Shown piece after piece: positions 44,724-54,301 of a DNA stretch of 64,000 nt. The DNA comes from Sinobacterium caligoides. Lineage in GTDB: Bacteria; Pseudomonadota; Gammaproteobacteria; Pseudomonadales; Sinobacteriaceae. The notes under the pieces are model-generated. The model was not told the origin of the DNA. It searched no databases and saw nothing but the letters and a program-made list of their open reading frames with translations. The number at the start of each line of letters is the position of its first letter. The stretch's first letter is position 1. The translations under genes were made by a program, and so were the position numbers. The stretch is taken from the NCBI RefSeq assembly GCF_003752585.1, contig NZ_RKHR01000004.1, forward strand, positions 62,001 to 126,000, written 5' to 3'.

Positions 44724-45476
44724 TTAGCCAGCTTTCTCTTCGCTAGAAGCTTCCTCTACGAACTCGCTCTTAGCGGCTTCGCCAGTCTCGTTTTGGCCTT
44801 TACCAGCAACGATTGCGTCGGCCATAGTCTTAACATAAAGACGAACAGCGCGTAATGCATCATCGTTTGCAGGAATGACGTAATCAACACCATCTGGGTT
44901 AGAGTTGGTGTCTACGATACCGATAACAGGAATGTTCAACTTGTTAGCTTCAGCAATCGCGATGCGCTCGTGATCAACATCAACAACGAACAGCGCATCA
45001 GGCAGACCGCCCATATCCTTGATACCACCGATAGAACGATCAAGCTTCTCCATCATGCGCGTACGCATAAGGGCTTCTTTCTTGGTCAGCTTATCAAAAG
45101 TACCGTCTTGAGCCTGAGTCTCAAGCTCACGCAAGCGACGGATAGACTGACGAATAGTCTTGTAGTTGGTCAACATACCACCCAACCAACGATGACTTAC
45201 GAAAGGCATGCCTGAACGCTCAGCTTCTTCACGAATCGCTTTACCAGCGGCGCGCTTAGTACCAACAAAAAGAACCTTGTTGCCATTTGAAGACATGTTC
45301 TCAACGATAGCTAGCGCTTCGTTAAAAGCAGGAACAGTGTGCTCTAGGTTGATGATATGAATCTTGTTACGTGCACCGAAGATGTATTTACCCATCTTTG
45401 GGTTCCAGTAACGGGTCTGGTGACCGAAGTGTGCACCAGCCTGTAGCAAGGCGCGCATGCTAATAGTTGTAGCCAT
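44724..45476 (-). CDS. rpsB: 30S ribosomal protein S2
   Basis: 250-aa small-subunit protein. Family blocks: [54 protein letters not shown], and [20 protein letters not shown]-type sequence ([20 protein letters not shown]). ATG 45476 is set by the family N-terminus ([10 protein letters not shown]) and AGGT upstream; the frame is open to 45563. The ~100-base leader may hold the S2 autoregulatory site known in E. coli. The C-terminus is short and acidic. Confidence 0.98.
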   Translation of the reverse strand: MATTISMRALLQAGAHFGHQTRYWNPKMGKYIFGARNKIHIINLEHTVPAFNEALAIVENMSSNGNKVLFVGTKRAAGKAIREEAERSGMPFVSHRWLGGMLTNYKTIRQSIRRLRELETQAQDGTFDKLTKKEALMRTRMMEKLDRSIGGIKDMGGLPDALFVVDVDHERIAIAEANKLNIPVIGIVDTNSNPDGVDYVIPANDDALRAVRLYVKTMADAIVAGKGQNETGEAAKSEFVEEASSEEKAG

Positions 45477-45921
45477 AATATTACCTAATTGTATATCCGG
45501 GTTATTCCTCCACGTGCCCCATCTTTCAACCCTTACGGGCACCCAGAAAGAGTGTGCCGACACGTGTGTGACGTTTTACCGTTCAATGACGGCGGTGCGC
45601 TTTATACCATAACAAGGCCAAAACAGAAAGATTTTCTTTACTATTGGAGCTACGAACAAGCAATTAACCATCTCTAGCGCCCGCCTGAAACAACCGAGTA
45701 TCACGCCTATCACGACTCCCACCAATTGCGTACATTGAACACTTCTCATACTTTCATTAATCTAGAGAGCAAAATTAGGTTACAATAGGCTACAAATAAA
45801 CGTAGTGATTATACCCACAGCCGACGAGCACTGCAGCTACAGGCATTTGCATACTGACCTCAGGGCAACGGCGTGGCACTTATTTAGCTACATAGGTTTT
45901 AGCAACACAGAGCAAACTTCC
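45477..45921. promoter_or_regulatory. Divergent rpsB-map intergenic region with promoters
   Basis: 445 bases without a gene. For rpsB, the minus strand has TATAAA (45601-45606) followed by a GC-rich discriminator GCGCACCGCC, a pattern of growth-rate- and stringently controlled ribosomal promoters; the -35 element is weak. That would leave a ~115-base leader. For map, TACAAT near 45782 is the best -10 candidate. An in-frame extension of map back to 45805 has no support. All assignments are by eye. Confidence 0.4.
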
Positions 45922-46743
45922 ATGGCTGTCATCATCAAAACTCCTGAACAAATCCAAAAAATGCGTGTCGCAGGTAAGCTGGCCGCCGAAGTTCTTGAAA
46001 TGATTGAACCCTTCGTCAAGGCTGGCGTCAGCACCGGCGAGCTCGATACCATCTGCCACAAGTTCATGACTGAGGAGCAAGGCTGTATTCCCGCCCCGCT
46101 AAACTATCACGGTTTCCCAAAGTCGATTTGCACCTCAATTAATCATGTCATCTGTCACGGCATCCCATCCGATAGTAAGTTTCTCAAGGACGGTGATGTC
46201 ATCAACATTGACATCACCGTCATCAAAGACGGCTATCATGGCGACACCAGTAAAATGTTCTATGTCGGCGAGGTCAAACCTTTCGCCAAGAAACTCACCG
46301 AACGCACACAACAGTGTCTTTACAAGGCCATTCAGATCGTTAAACCAGGTGTTACCCTCGGCGACATTGGCTCTATCATTCAGAAACATGCCGAGAAACG
46401 TGACGAGAACGGTGTCGCTTATACGATCGTGCAGGAGTACTGCGGGCACGGCATTGGCGAAGGTTTTCATGAAGAGCCGCAAGTCATGCACTTTGGCAAA
46501 CCTGGTCAAGGGCTCACCCTCAAGGAAGGGATGATTTTTACTATCGAGCCCATGCTCAATGCTGGCAAACGACACTGCAAACTCAACAAGAAAGACGGCT
46601 GGACCGTCACTACCAAAGACGGCAAGCTATCCACTCAATTTGAACATACCATCGTCGTTACCCCTGATGGGTGTGAAGTGTTAACAGCACGCGAAGAAGA
46701 GCGCGATATCTTCACCGGCAGCGCCGTGTTTCGCCAGGACTAA
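45922..46743 (+). CDS. map: Methionine aminopeptidase type I
   Basis: 273-aa enzyme that removes N-terminal Met. Metal ligands: D in VINIDITVIKDGYHGDTSKM (two Asp), H in GHGIGEGFHEEPQV, E in FTIEPMLN and E in STQFEHTIVV. Type Ia, without the SH3-like N-terminal extension. ATG 45922 (MAVIIKTPEQI) is chosen from the family; its ribosome-binding site is weak. It is divergent from rpsB and heads map-glnD, as in relatives. Confidence 0.97.
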   Translation: MAVIIKTPEQIQKMRVAGKLAAEVLEMIEPFVKAGVSTGELDTICHKFMTEEQGCIPAPLNYHGFPKSICTSINHVICHGIPSDSKFLKDGDVINIDITVIKDGYHGDTSKMFYVGEVKPFAKKLTERTQQCLYKAIQIVKPGVTLGDIGSIIQKHAEKRDENGVAYTIVQEYCGHGIGEGFHEEPQVMHFGKPGQGLTLKEGMIFTIEPMLNAGKRHCKLNKKDGWTVTTKDGKLSTQFEHTIVVTPDGCEVLTAREEERDIFTGSAVFRQD

Positions 46744-46756
46744 TCCTGCAGCCAAT

Positions 46757-46777
46757 GCTTGCCCGCCACGGGCAAGC
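46757..46777. other. Perfect hairpin between map and glnD
   Basis: GCTTGCCCG (46757-46765) and CGGGCAAGC (46769-46777) form a perfect 9-bp stem with a CCA loop. It is followed by C-rich sequence, not T, so it is not an ordinary intrinsic terminator. It may protect the map mRNA end or attenuate read-through. Confidence 0.5.
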
Positions 46778-46826
46778 CCCCCAACACGTACTCTCACCGT
46801 CTGCCTAACACAATACGAACGAGACC

Positions 46827-49490
46827 ATGACCAGCACTCTTATCGATATCCCCGCACTAAGCTCACAACTACAACAACAAAGCTACGCTGCACCGCTGTT
46901 GAAAGACGCTATTGCCACGGGCAGTGAAACGCTCCATCAACGCTTCATGCAGGGCGAAGATATTACTGAGCTGGTTCACGCACGCGCCGATATGATTGAT
47001 CAAGTGCTAGGGCTTGCCTGGCGCCAACACGGCCTCTCCGAGACGACAATGACACTGGTCGCCGTTGGCGGCTACGGTAGAGGTGAGCTACACCCGCAGT
47101 CCGATGTCGATCTACTCATATTATTAACAAGCGAACCCGAAGGCACTGCGAAGCAGTCTCTCGAAGAATTCGTCACGCTACTCTGGGACCTTGGCCTCGA
47201 CATTGGTCACAGCGTGCGAACAATCGAGGAGTGTGTCAAACAGGCCGAACAAGATATCACCATCGTCACCGCACTAATGGAATCTCGCACTATCTGCGGC
47301 AACAACGAGCTTCACCAGCAGATGCTAAACGCTACCGCCCCCAGTGAAATATGGAGTAGTCGTGACTTTTTCCAAGCCAAGCACCGAGAACAAGAAGAGC
47401 GACACAATAAGTTTGCTAACACCGAGTACAACCTAGAGCCCAACGTCAAATCCAGCCCAGGCGGGTTGCGGGATATCCAAGTCATAGACTGGGTCACCAA
47501 GCGTCACTTTCACACCAACGACCGCGCGCAACTGGTGGCTAACAACTTTCTCACCGCCGAAGAGTTTCAGATCTTAAAGAATGGCCGTAACTTCATGTGG
47601 CAGGTACGCTGGGCGCTCCATTTGACTGCCAATCGCCCCGAAGATCGCTTGCTCTTCGAGCACCAAAATCGCCTCACCGAAATATTCGGCTTCACAGAGG
47701 GTAACGAGCGACAAAACATTGAACAATTCATGCAGCGTTACTATCGCTGGGCCATCGCTCTCTCAGAGCTAAACGACTTAATCATTCAGCACTTCGACGA
47801 AGCCATCATCCAGGCCTGCGGGCCCGATGAGATTATGGAGATTAATACCCGTTTCCGCGTCCGCAACAATTTCATCGAAGCGGCCAACGACACGGTCTTT
47901 CAAAAAAACCCCTCCGCGCTTCTTGAAGTCTTCGTGCTACTCGCTAACAACCCGCATATTTCTGGCGTAAGGGCGACCACAATCAAACTCATTCGTGATG
48001 GCCGCCACCTGGTCGACGATGAGTTCCGTGCTAACCCGCGTAACCGCCAACTATTCGCGGAGCTCTTGCAGGGTAAACACCTGCTCGCCACCGCCTTACA
48101 CCGCATGAAGCGCTATGGCATACTGGGGAAATACCTGCCGGAGTTTGGGCAGATCATCGGTCAAATGCAGCACGACCTATTTCATATTTATACCGTCGAC
48201 GCCCACACTATTCAGGTCGTGCGTAATATGCGTCATTTTGGTTATCCGGAATACCAGGACAAGTTTCCTCTTGCCTCTTCAATACATAAGCGCATTGAGA
48301 AAGTCGAGCTTCTCTACACCGCAGGCCTCTACCATGATATCGCCAAGGGCCGAGGCGGTAACCACAGCGAGTTAGGCCAAGAGGATGCTCGCCGCTTCTG
48401 CCTCAATCACTATTACAACCGCTCCGATACCAACCTTGTCGTCTGGCTAGTCAAACACCACCTCACGATGTCTTCTGTGGCTCAGCGCAAAGATATCTCT
48501 GACCCTGAGGTTATCGCGGATTTCGCCCAACTCGTTGGCGATCAGCGACACCTCGACTTTCTCTATGCCCTGACTGTCGCCGACATTAATGCCACCAACC
48601 CCTCGCTCTGGACCAGTTGGCGAGCCGCATTAATGCGTCAGCTCTACTTAGAAACTAAGCGCGCCCTACGCCGCGGTTTGGAGAACCCCATTGACAAAGA
48701 GGACATGGTTGAAGACATCAAAGAGCGCGCTATTCGCCTGTTAGAAGACAGAGGTTTCGATTCCGACGAAGTCATCGAGTTGTGGGACCAACCCGGTGAC
48801 GATTACTTTCTGCGCCACTCGCCTCGTGAAATCGCATGGCACAGCGAAGCCATTGCCGCACACACGAATGACGACCAACCCCTCGTCATCATTGCCGACA
48901 CTTTGGACAAGCTCTATGAAGGAGCCACCCAAGTATTCATTCGCACCCGTGACCACAAGCAACTCTTCGTCAATGCCGCTTGCTGCTTTGAGCAGCTCAA
49001 CCTCAGTATTCAGGATGCTCGTATCATCATGACGGCATCGGGTTTTTGCATGAATACCTTCATCATTCTCGAAAACAACAACGAGCCTATTGGCGACAAT
49101 CAAAAACGCCTCGAACAGATCAAACGTGCCATGAGAAAGGCGTTGCACAACGATGACTCTCAGATTGATAACCAAAATCGCTACATTCCCCGTCAACTCA
49201 AGCATTTTAATTATCCCAGCCACGTCACGATTACCACTGACACGCTGAAGGAACAGACTGTTATCGAGGTAATGACACCGGATCGGCCCGGCGTACTCGC
49301 TCATATCGGCATGATCTTCGCGGAATTCGACATGACACTACAAAACGCCAAGATATCAACGCTTGGCGAGCGTATAGAAGATGTCTTCTTCATTACTGAT
49401 AGCCGGCAAAAACCTATCGAAGACGCAGAAATCAGCCGCCAGATTTGTGAGCGCCTACGCCAAGAGCTCGATCAATATATCAACGACTAA
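46827..49490 (+). CDS. glnD: [Protein-PII] uridylyltransferase / uridylyl-removing enzyme
   Basis: 887-aa bifunctional nitrogen sensor that uridylylates PII at low glutamine and removes UMP at high glutamine. Domains: nucleotidyltransferase with VGGYGRGELHPQSDVDLLIL (about 80-99), a helical linker, an HD hydrolase with LYHDIAKGRGGNHSELG (about 510-525), and two C-terminal ACT domains for glutamine (second: EVMTPDRPGVLAHIGMIFAE). Full length (E. coli 890 aa). No PII gene is nearby. Its place after map is conserved. Confidence 0.98.
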   Translation: MTSTLIDIPALSSQLQQQSYAAPLLKDAIATGSETLHQRFMQGEDITELVHARADMIDQVLGLAWRQHGLSETTMTLVAVGGYGRGELHPQSDVDLLILLTSEPEGTAKQSLEEFVTLLWDLGLDIGHSVRTIEECVKQAEQDITIVTALMESRTICGNNELHQQMLNATAPSEIWSSRDFFQAKHREQEERHNKFANTEYNLEPNVKSSPGGLRDIQVIDWVTKRHFHTNDRAQLVANNFLTAEEFQILKNGRNFMWQVRWALHLTANRPEDRLLFEHQNRLTEIFGFTEGNERQNIEQFMQRYYRWAIALSELNDLIIQHFDEAIIQACGPDEIMEINTRFRVRNNFIEAANDTVFQKNPSALLEVFVLLANNPHISGVRATTIKLIRDGRHLVDDEFRANPRNRQLFAELLQGKHLLATALHRMKRYGILGKYLPEFGQIIGQMQHDLFHIYTVDAHTIQVVRNMRHFGYPEYQDKFPLASSIHKRIEKVELLYTAGLYHDIAKGRGGNHSELGQEDARRFCLNHYYNRSDTNLVVWLVKHHLTMSSVAQRKDISDPEVIADFAQLVGDQRHLDFLYALTVADINATNPSLWTSWRAALMRQLYLETKRALRRGLENPIDKEDMVEDIKERAIRLLEDRGFDSDEVIELWDQPGDDYFLRHSPREIAWHSEAIAAHTNDDQPLVIIADTLDKLYEGATQVFIRTRDHKQLFVNAACCFEQLNLSIQDARIIMTASGFCMNTFIILENNNEPIGDNQKRLEQIKRAMRKALHNDDSQIDNQNRYIPRQLKHFNYPSHVTITTDTLKEQTVIEVMTPDRPGVLAHIGMIFAEFDMTLQNAKISTLGERIEDVFFITDSRQKPIEDAEISRQICERLRQELDQYIND

Positions 49491-49549
49491 CAAAGCGGTC
49501 GCCCTTCACTACCTAGGGGGGCGATTAGCAACAAAGACGATAACAACCT

Positions 49550-50758
49550 ATGAATAATCACCTAACACAGCTACACCCATACCCTTTCGAAAAGCTGAAC
49601 GCATTAAAGTCAGCGGTCACAGCCAACGAGTCACTCGAGCATATCCCACTCTCCATTGGCGAACCCAAACACCGCCCCCCCGCCTTCGTGCTCGACAACC
49701 TAGCCAACAACCTCGACAAAGTCTCCGGCTATCCCTCGACGGCCGGTATCCTACCGCTTCGTCAGGCCATTGCGACCTGGGCCAGCCAACGCTTTGAACT
49801 AAAGGCCAATAGCCTAACCGCCGAACGGCATGTACTCCCCGTTAATGGCACTCGGGAGGCGCTGTTCGCCTTCACCCAAGCCGTCATCCAACGTAGCGAC
49901 GACGCCATCGTGATGATGCCCAACCCCTTCTATCAAATCTATGAGGGCGCCACGCTGCTCGCAGGTGCCACCCCCTACTACCTGAACTGTCTCGAGGAAA
50001 ACCACTACCAGCCTGATTACGACGCTATTCCAGAAGCCATCTGGCAACGTACTCAGCTGCTGTTCATCTGCAGCCCGGGCAACCCGACCGGCGCCGTTGC
50101 CGATATGGCTACGCTAAAAAAATTGATTGCCTTAGCTGACCGCTACGACTTCATTATTGCCAGCGATGAGTGCTATTCCGAGCTCTACTTTGATGAAACA
50201 CAGCCGCCAGCTGGCCTACTCGGCGCCTGCGCTGAACTCGGCCGCGATGACTTCCGTCGCTGCACGGTGTTTCACTCGCTCTCTAAGCGCTCCAACCTTC
50301 CCGGCCTGCGCTCTGGCTTTGTCGCCGGAGACGAAGGCATTATCAAACCATTCCTGCAGTATCGCACCTACCACGGCTGTGCCATGCCCCTGCACCATCA
50401 ACACGCGAGTATTTGCGCCTGGAATGACGAGCAGCATGTCCAACACAACCGGGCACTCTATCGCGAAAAATTCACCGCCGTACTCGCTATACTCGGCGAT
50501 TTACTCGACGTCGAACATCCTGACGCCGGTTTCTATCTCTGGGCAAAAGTGGGCAGCCATGAGGGGAGCGATACCGACTTCGCTCAGCGCCTATTTGCCG
50601 AGCAAAATATTACAGTGCTACCCGGCAGCATGCTCGCCCGTGAGAGCCACGGCTGCAACCCCGGTTGCGGTCGTATTCGCATGGCGCTCGTCGCCGAACT
50701 CGAACAATGCATCGAAGCCGCCGAGCGCATCAAAACCTTCCTCGGAGCCCCGCGATGA
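49550..50758 (+). CDS. dapC: Succinyldiaminopimelate transaminase DapC
   Basis: 402-aa fold-type I PLP aminotransferase of the succinylase branch of DAP/lysine synthesis. Substrate loop PLSIGEPKHRPPAFV, CSPGNPTGAV, and PLP lysine K246 in VFHSLSKRSNLPGLRSGF. The DapC role, not another AT-I enzyme, is inferred from glnD-dapC-dapD synteny. Its stop overlaps nth by four bases (ATGA). It supplies meso-DAP for peptidoglycan as well as lysine. Confidence 0.93.
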   Translation: MNNHLTQLHPYPFEKLNALKSAVTANESLEHIPLSIGEPKHRPPAFVLDNLANNLDKVSGYPSTAGILPLRQAIATWASQRFELKANSLTAERHVLPVNGTREALFAFTQAVIQRSDDAIVMMPNPFYQIYEGATLLAGATPYYLNCLEENHYQPDYDAIPEAIWQRTQLLFICSPGNPTGAVADMATLKKLIALADRYDFIIASDECYSELYFDETQPPAGLLGACAELGRDDFRRCTVFHSLSKRSNLPGLRSGFVAGDEGIIKPFLQYRTYHGCAMPLHHQHASICAWNDEQHVQHNRALYREKFTAVLAILGDLLDVEHPDAGFYLWAKVGSHEGSDTDFAQRLFAEQNITVLPGSMLARESHGCNPGCGRIRMALVAELEQCIEAAERIKTFLGAPR

Positions 50759-51438
50759 GTCAGAGCATTACTCCGAAGAAAAACCTGCTAAAAGCAGAGC
50801 GTGTCGATTACATCTTGCAGACTCTGCAGGCCATGTACCCCGAGCCTCCCGTCCCCCTTGATCACAGCGACCCCTACACGCTATTACTCGCCGTCTTACT
50901 CTCCGCGCAGTGCACGGACGCCCGCGTCAACACGGTAACCCCAGCACTCTTTGCCCGTGCCGACAATCCCTACGACATGGCTAAAGTGCCCGTCGAAGAG
51001 ATCAAGGCAATCATCCGCCCCTGTGGCCTCTCACCACAGAAATCGAAAGCGATCTCAGTACTGTCAAAGATGCTTGTCGAGCAATATGACGGTGTTGTCC
51101 CCAACGACATAGAGGCGCTGGAAACACTGCCAGGTGTCGGCCACAAGACCGCCAGCGTCGTCATGTCGCAGGCTTTTAACGTCCCCGCCTTCGCCGTCGA
51201 TACGCATATTCACCGCCTCGCCCAACGCTGGGGGCTCACCAACGGTAAGAGCGTCCAGCAAACCGAAAAAGACATGAAACGTCTATTCCCTATTGAAAGC
51301 TGGAACCATTTACACCTGCAAATTATTTACTACGCCCGAGAGTTTTGTAGCGCCAGAGGCTGCGACGGCCGCGTCTGTAAAATCTGCACCACGTGCTACC
51401 CATTACGCAAGCACCCAAAGAAGGTGTTAAAACCTTGA
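50755..51438 (+). CDS. nth: Endonuclease III with altered Fe-S cysteine loop
   Basis: 227-aa bifunctional DNA glycosylase/AP lyase for oxidised pyrimidines. The helix-hairpin-helix LETLPGVGHKTASVVMSQAF has the catalytic lysine, and AVDTHIHRLAQRWGL the catalytic Asp. The usual [4Fe-4S] ligands in E. coli are C-x6-C-x2-C-x5-C. Here the loop reads CSARGCDGRVCKICTTC, with cysteines at offsets 0, 5, 10, 13, 16: the second canonical position is Gly. ATG 50755 overlaps the dapC stop by four bases, which fixes the start; the frame opens earlier (50665) inside dapC. Confidence 0.93.
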   Translation: MSQSITPKKNLLKAERVDYILQTLQAMYPEPPVPLDHSDPYTLLLAVLLSAQCTDARVNTVTPALFARADNPYDMAKVPVEEIKAIIRPCGLSPQKSKAISVLSKMLVEQYDGVVPNDIEALETLPGVGHKTASVVMSQAFNVPAFAVDTHIHRLAQRWGLTNGKSVQQTEKDMKRLFPIESWNHLHLQIIYYAREFCSARGCDGRVCKICTTCYPLRKHPKKVLKP

Positions 51439-51475
51439 TTTGACCCTCGCGCTCAGGCATTCTTCGCCCATTCTT

Positions 51476-51510
51476 ACAGACAGTTTATACAGACAGTTTC
51501 GACAGACATT
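51476..51510. repeat. 13-bp tandem repeat before the arsC-like gene
   Basis: ACAGACAGTTTAT (51476-51488), ACAGACAGTTTCG (51489-51501) and a partial third ACAGACATT (51502-51510) run up to the ATG at 51511, where a ribosome-binding site would be expected and none is seen. Confidence 0.7.
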
Positions 51511-51861
51511 ATGACAACACTTTTTGGTATTAAAAATTGTGACACGGTGAAGAAGGCCCGTAAGTGGCTGGACGCACACGATATAGACCATCAATTTCAC
51601 GATGTTCGCAGTGACGGCCTCGAGTCGCAGCAACTGCAACACTGGATTGATAGCGTCGGCTATGAGACATTGGTCAACAAGCGCTCCACCACGTGGAAGC
51701 AGCTCCCTGACAGCGACAAAGAGCAGCTGTGCGCCGATTCAGCATTAACCCTCATGCTCGCTAACCCAACGCTCATTAAACGCCCTGTTCTCGAGCTTAA
51801 CGACGGCGTCCATGTAGGCTTTAAAGACGACCTGTATCTCGCCTACTTCGAATTGAACTAA
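51511..51861 (+). CDS. ArsC/Spx-family YffB-like protein
   Basis: 116-aa thioredoxin-fold protein of the ArsC/Spx/YffB group. It begins TTLFGIKNCDTVKKARKWLD, with the single cysteine C10 of the family; the second half has LMLANPTLIKRPVLE with the R-P motif. The substrate is unknown; genuine arsenate reduction is not implied. Located between dapC-nth and dapD, as in Pseudomonas. Three partial copies of a 13-bp tandem repeat abut the start. Confidence 0.88.
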   Translation: MTTLFGIKNCDTVKKARKWLDAHDIDHQFHDVRSDGLESQQLQHWIDSVGYETLVNKRSTTWKQLPDSDKEQLCADSALTLMLANPTLIKRPVLELNDGVHVGFKDDLYLAYFELN

Positions 51862-51938
51862 CCACCATTATCAATGACAAGTCGACGTATAGCGGCCAGT
51901 CATCTCACTCTTACTTTCGACAATAAAAAGGGATTACT

Positions 51939-52979
51939 ATGAGCAATTCTATTTTCAGCCTAGGTCTCGGTGTTGGCACCCAGAACAACAAGGGCGAGTG
52001 GCTTGAGGTTTTTTATCCTCAGCCCATTCTAAAGCCCACCAATCACAGCCTTATCGCTTTGATTTGCAAAGCGGTCGGTTATGAAGGAGGCAATCAGGCA
52101 ATCACTCTAGCCAAGGCACAGGTTGCCAAGCTCGCCGACGAGCTCTACGAGGCAGAGGAAAAAGCTCAGGCTAAAATTGCCCGCACCTTAGCCGAGGGCG
52201 ATCAACCTGTCGTCGTCACCATATTGGAAACCGACGAGGCGCCAACCAGCGTGCCAGAGTGCTACCTCAAGCTGCACTTACTTTCCCACACGCTTGTTAA
52301 GCCACACGGTCTGAAGCTTGATGGTATGTTTGGCGTACTGCCGAATGTCGCCTGGACCAATAAAGGGGCCATCGACCCTAGTGAGCTCACTCAGGCCCAG
52401 CTCGAAGCTCGTTGCAAAGGCGATATCATCGACGTGCTCTCAGTCGATAAATTCCCCAAAATGCTTAACTATGTCGTCCCGGCTGGTACCCGCGTCGGTG
52501 ACGGTTCACGTGTACGCCTAGGCGCCTATCTCGGCGAAGGCACCACGATCATGCATGAAGGCTTCGTCAACTTTAATGCTGGAACCGAAGGCCCCGGCAT
52601 GATTGAAGGTCGGATTTCGGCAGGCGTTTACGTGGGTAAAGGGTCTGATCTCGGCGGTGGCTGCTCAACCATGGGCACGCTATCTGGTGGCAACAGCACA
52701 GTCATCAGCGTCGGTGAAGAATGCCTTATCGGCGCCAATGCAGGTATCGGCCTACCGCTGGGCGATCGCTGCACCGTTGAAGCCGGGCTGTATATTACTG
52801 CCGGCTCCAAGGTCAACGTTCTCGATGATCAACGCCAGGTCGTTAATTCCGTTAAGGCGCGTGAGCTAGCAGGCCAGTCTGACCTACTCTTCCGCCGTAA
52901 CTCGACCAACGGTGCGATTGAAGTACTCACCAACAAGTCGGCTATCGCACTCAACGAAGAATTGCACAGCCACAACTAA
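51939..52979 (+). CDS. dapD: Tetrahydrodipicolinate N-succinyltransferase
   Basis: 346-aa enzyme that succinylates tetrahydrodipicolinate before DapC acts, so dapC and dapD are adjacent steps. It is the long Pseudomonas-type DapD (~344 aa), not the 274-aa enterobacterial form. The beta-helix core includes VRLGAYLGEGTTIMHEGFVN, GMIEGRISAGVYVGKGSDLG and GANAGIGLPLGDRCTVEAGL. AAGGG lies before ATG 51939. A clear terminator follows. Confidence 0.97.
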   Translation: MSNSIFSLGLGVGTQNNKGEWLEVFYPQPILKPTNHSLIALICKAVGYEGGNQAITLAKAQVAKLADELYEAEEKAQAKIARTLAEGDQPVVVTILETDEAPTSVPECYLKLHLLSHTLVKPHGLKLDGMFGVLPNVAWTNKGAIDPSELTQAQLEARCKGDIIDVLSVDKFPKMLNYVVPAGTRVGDGSRVRLGAYLGEGTTIMHEGFVNFNAGTEGPGMIEGRISAGVYVGKGSDLGGGCSTMGTLSGGNSTVISVGEECLIGANAGIGLPLGDRCTVEAGLYITAGSKVNVLDDQRQVVNSVKARELAGQSDLLFRRNSTNGAIEVLTNKSAIALNEELHSHN

Positions 52980-52987
52980 GCTGCGGC

Positions 52988-53010
52988 GAGCTGCCTCTCC
53001 GGGGCAGCTC
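52988..53010 (+). terminator. Intrinsic terminator after dapD
   Basis: 8-bp stem GAGCTGCC (52988-52995) / GGCAGCTC (53003-53010), 7-base loop, followed by TCTTCTTTG; nine bases past the dapD stop. Confidence 0.65.
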
Positions 53011-53046
53011 TCTTCTTTGTCACGCCATTCTCACTGACCTGCCTTC

Positions 53047-53074
53047 ATCGATCTATTCTCATCGATCTATTCTC
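53047..53074. repeat. 14-bp tandem duplication
   Basis: ATCGATCTATTCTC occurs twice head to tail (53047-53060, 53061-53074) in the spacer between dapD and the metallopeptidase gene. No function is apparent. Confidence 0.75.
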
Positions 53075-53259
53075 ATTAACCCCCCTCCCTACCCTGCACT
53101 TCTTCGAGCACAGACAATTAAACTGTCTAAAATCTACTCTATTGACGCGGCGCAAGATGCCTTGATTTAACCCTCGCATCACTTGCCAAGCAATTGATCG
53201 CGCAGGCTCGCTCATCAATAATGAATAATGATTGTTCAATTAAAACGAAGGGTAATAGC

Positions 53260-54147
53260 ATGCGTTGGCGTGGTGGTAGGAAAAGTGACAACATCGAAGA
53301 TCGACGCAACCAAAGTCGCCGCCAAGCAGCAGGCGGTTCGCTCGGCCTATTGATGCTGATGAAAGTTATCAAGTCTAAATTTGGCCTAACCGGTGTCCTA
53401 CTGCTCTCTGCCGGTCTCTACTTCCTCGGCGGACAAGATATCGGCCAGATTTTCTCGCTAGTCACTGGCCAGAATCAACAAACACAGCAAGTTGAAACAC
53501 CGCTAACCGAGAGTGAGAGCGAGCGACATTGGCGCAGTCTCGTCAGCGTCGTCCTCGCACAAACAGAAGATGTCTGGAAGCAGCAGCTTGCCCCTCTCAA
53601 CATCCAATACCGGGAACCCACACTCGTGCTCTACCGAGGCAGCACCCACACTGCCTGCGGCCGCGGGCTAGCTGCCGTCGGCCCGTTCTACTGCCCTGCC
53701 GACGAAAAGGTCTATCTCGACCTTGGCTTCTTAGATGAACTGAAGAAACTCGGCGGTGGCGGCGATTTTGCTGCAGCCTACGTGATCGCCCACGAAATAG
53801 GCCACCATGTACAGAAAGTCAGCGGTATCGAAAAGAAGATGCGTCAGCAACAGCAGCAAAACCCCAACCAAAAAAATGCACTATCTGTGAAGCTCGAGCT
53901 GCAGGCCGACTGCTATGCCGGTATCTGGGCACACGCCGTTAACCTGCAGCATCCCGGCATGATCAGCGCCACCGATATCGAGCGCGGAATACGTACCGCG
54001 GAAGCCATCGGTGATGACAACTTACAGCAGCGAGCCGGCAAAATAGTCAGGCCCGACTCATTCACCCACGGCAGCGCCAAGCAACGCGCGCACTGGCTGC
54101 AGGTCGGCCTCGAAAAAGGCTCCGTCGCAGCCTGCAACACCTTTTAA
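53260..54147 (+). CDS. ypfJ: YpfJ-type neutral zinc metallopeptidase
   Basis: 295-aa membrane-anchored putative zinc peptidase. It starts MRWRGGRKSDNIEDRRNQSR, has one transmembrane segment (FGLTGVLLLSAGLYFLGGQD, about 48-67), and carries the zinc motif HEIGHH (about 188-193) with the downstream glutamate ligand in LELQADCYAGIWAH. YpfJ substrates are unknown. I set ATG 53260 by AAGGG seven bases upstream and the family N-terminus. A 14-bp tandem repeat and an 18-bp repeat lie in its upstream region. Confidence 0.93.
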   Translation: MRWRGGRKSDNIEDRRNQSRRQAAGGSLGLLMLMKVIKSKFGLTGVLLLSAGLYFLGGQDIGQIFSLVTGQNQQTQQVETPLTESESERHWRSLVSVVLAQTEDVWKQQLAPLNIQYREPTLVLYRGSTHTACGRGLAAVGPFYCPADEKVYLDLGFLDELKKLGGGGDFAAAYVIAHEIGHHVQKVSGIEKKMRQQQQQNPNQKNALSVKLELQADCYAGIWAHAVNLQHPGMISATDIERGIRTAEAIGDDNLQQRAGKIVRPDSFTHGSAKQRAHWLQVGLEKGSVAACNTF

Positions 54148-54301
54148 CCATCGCCAAATGCCAAAAGAGCTGCTGCAGTCGTGTTTACTTGGATAAACTG
54201 ACATTGCAGCTTGCTCGACTGCGGTGGCAGTAATACTATCTAACGACTCAAATAATAATACACACTCACTACTGTACAAAGGCGACAGTAGCTAGGCTCA
54301 T

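Noticed and set aside
49495-49530. Weak stem TCGCCC/GGGCGA between glnD and dapC
   Set aside because: Short stem with a long loop and no T-run; not convincing as a terminator.
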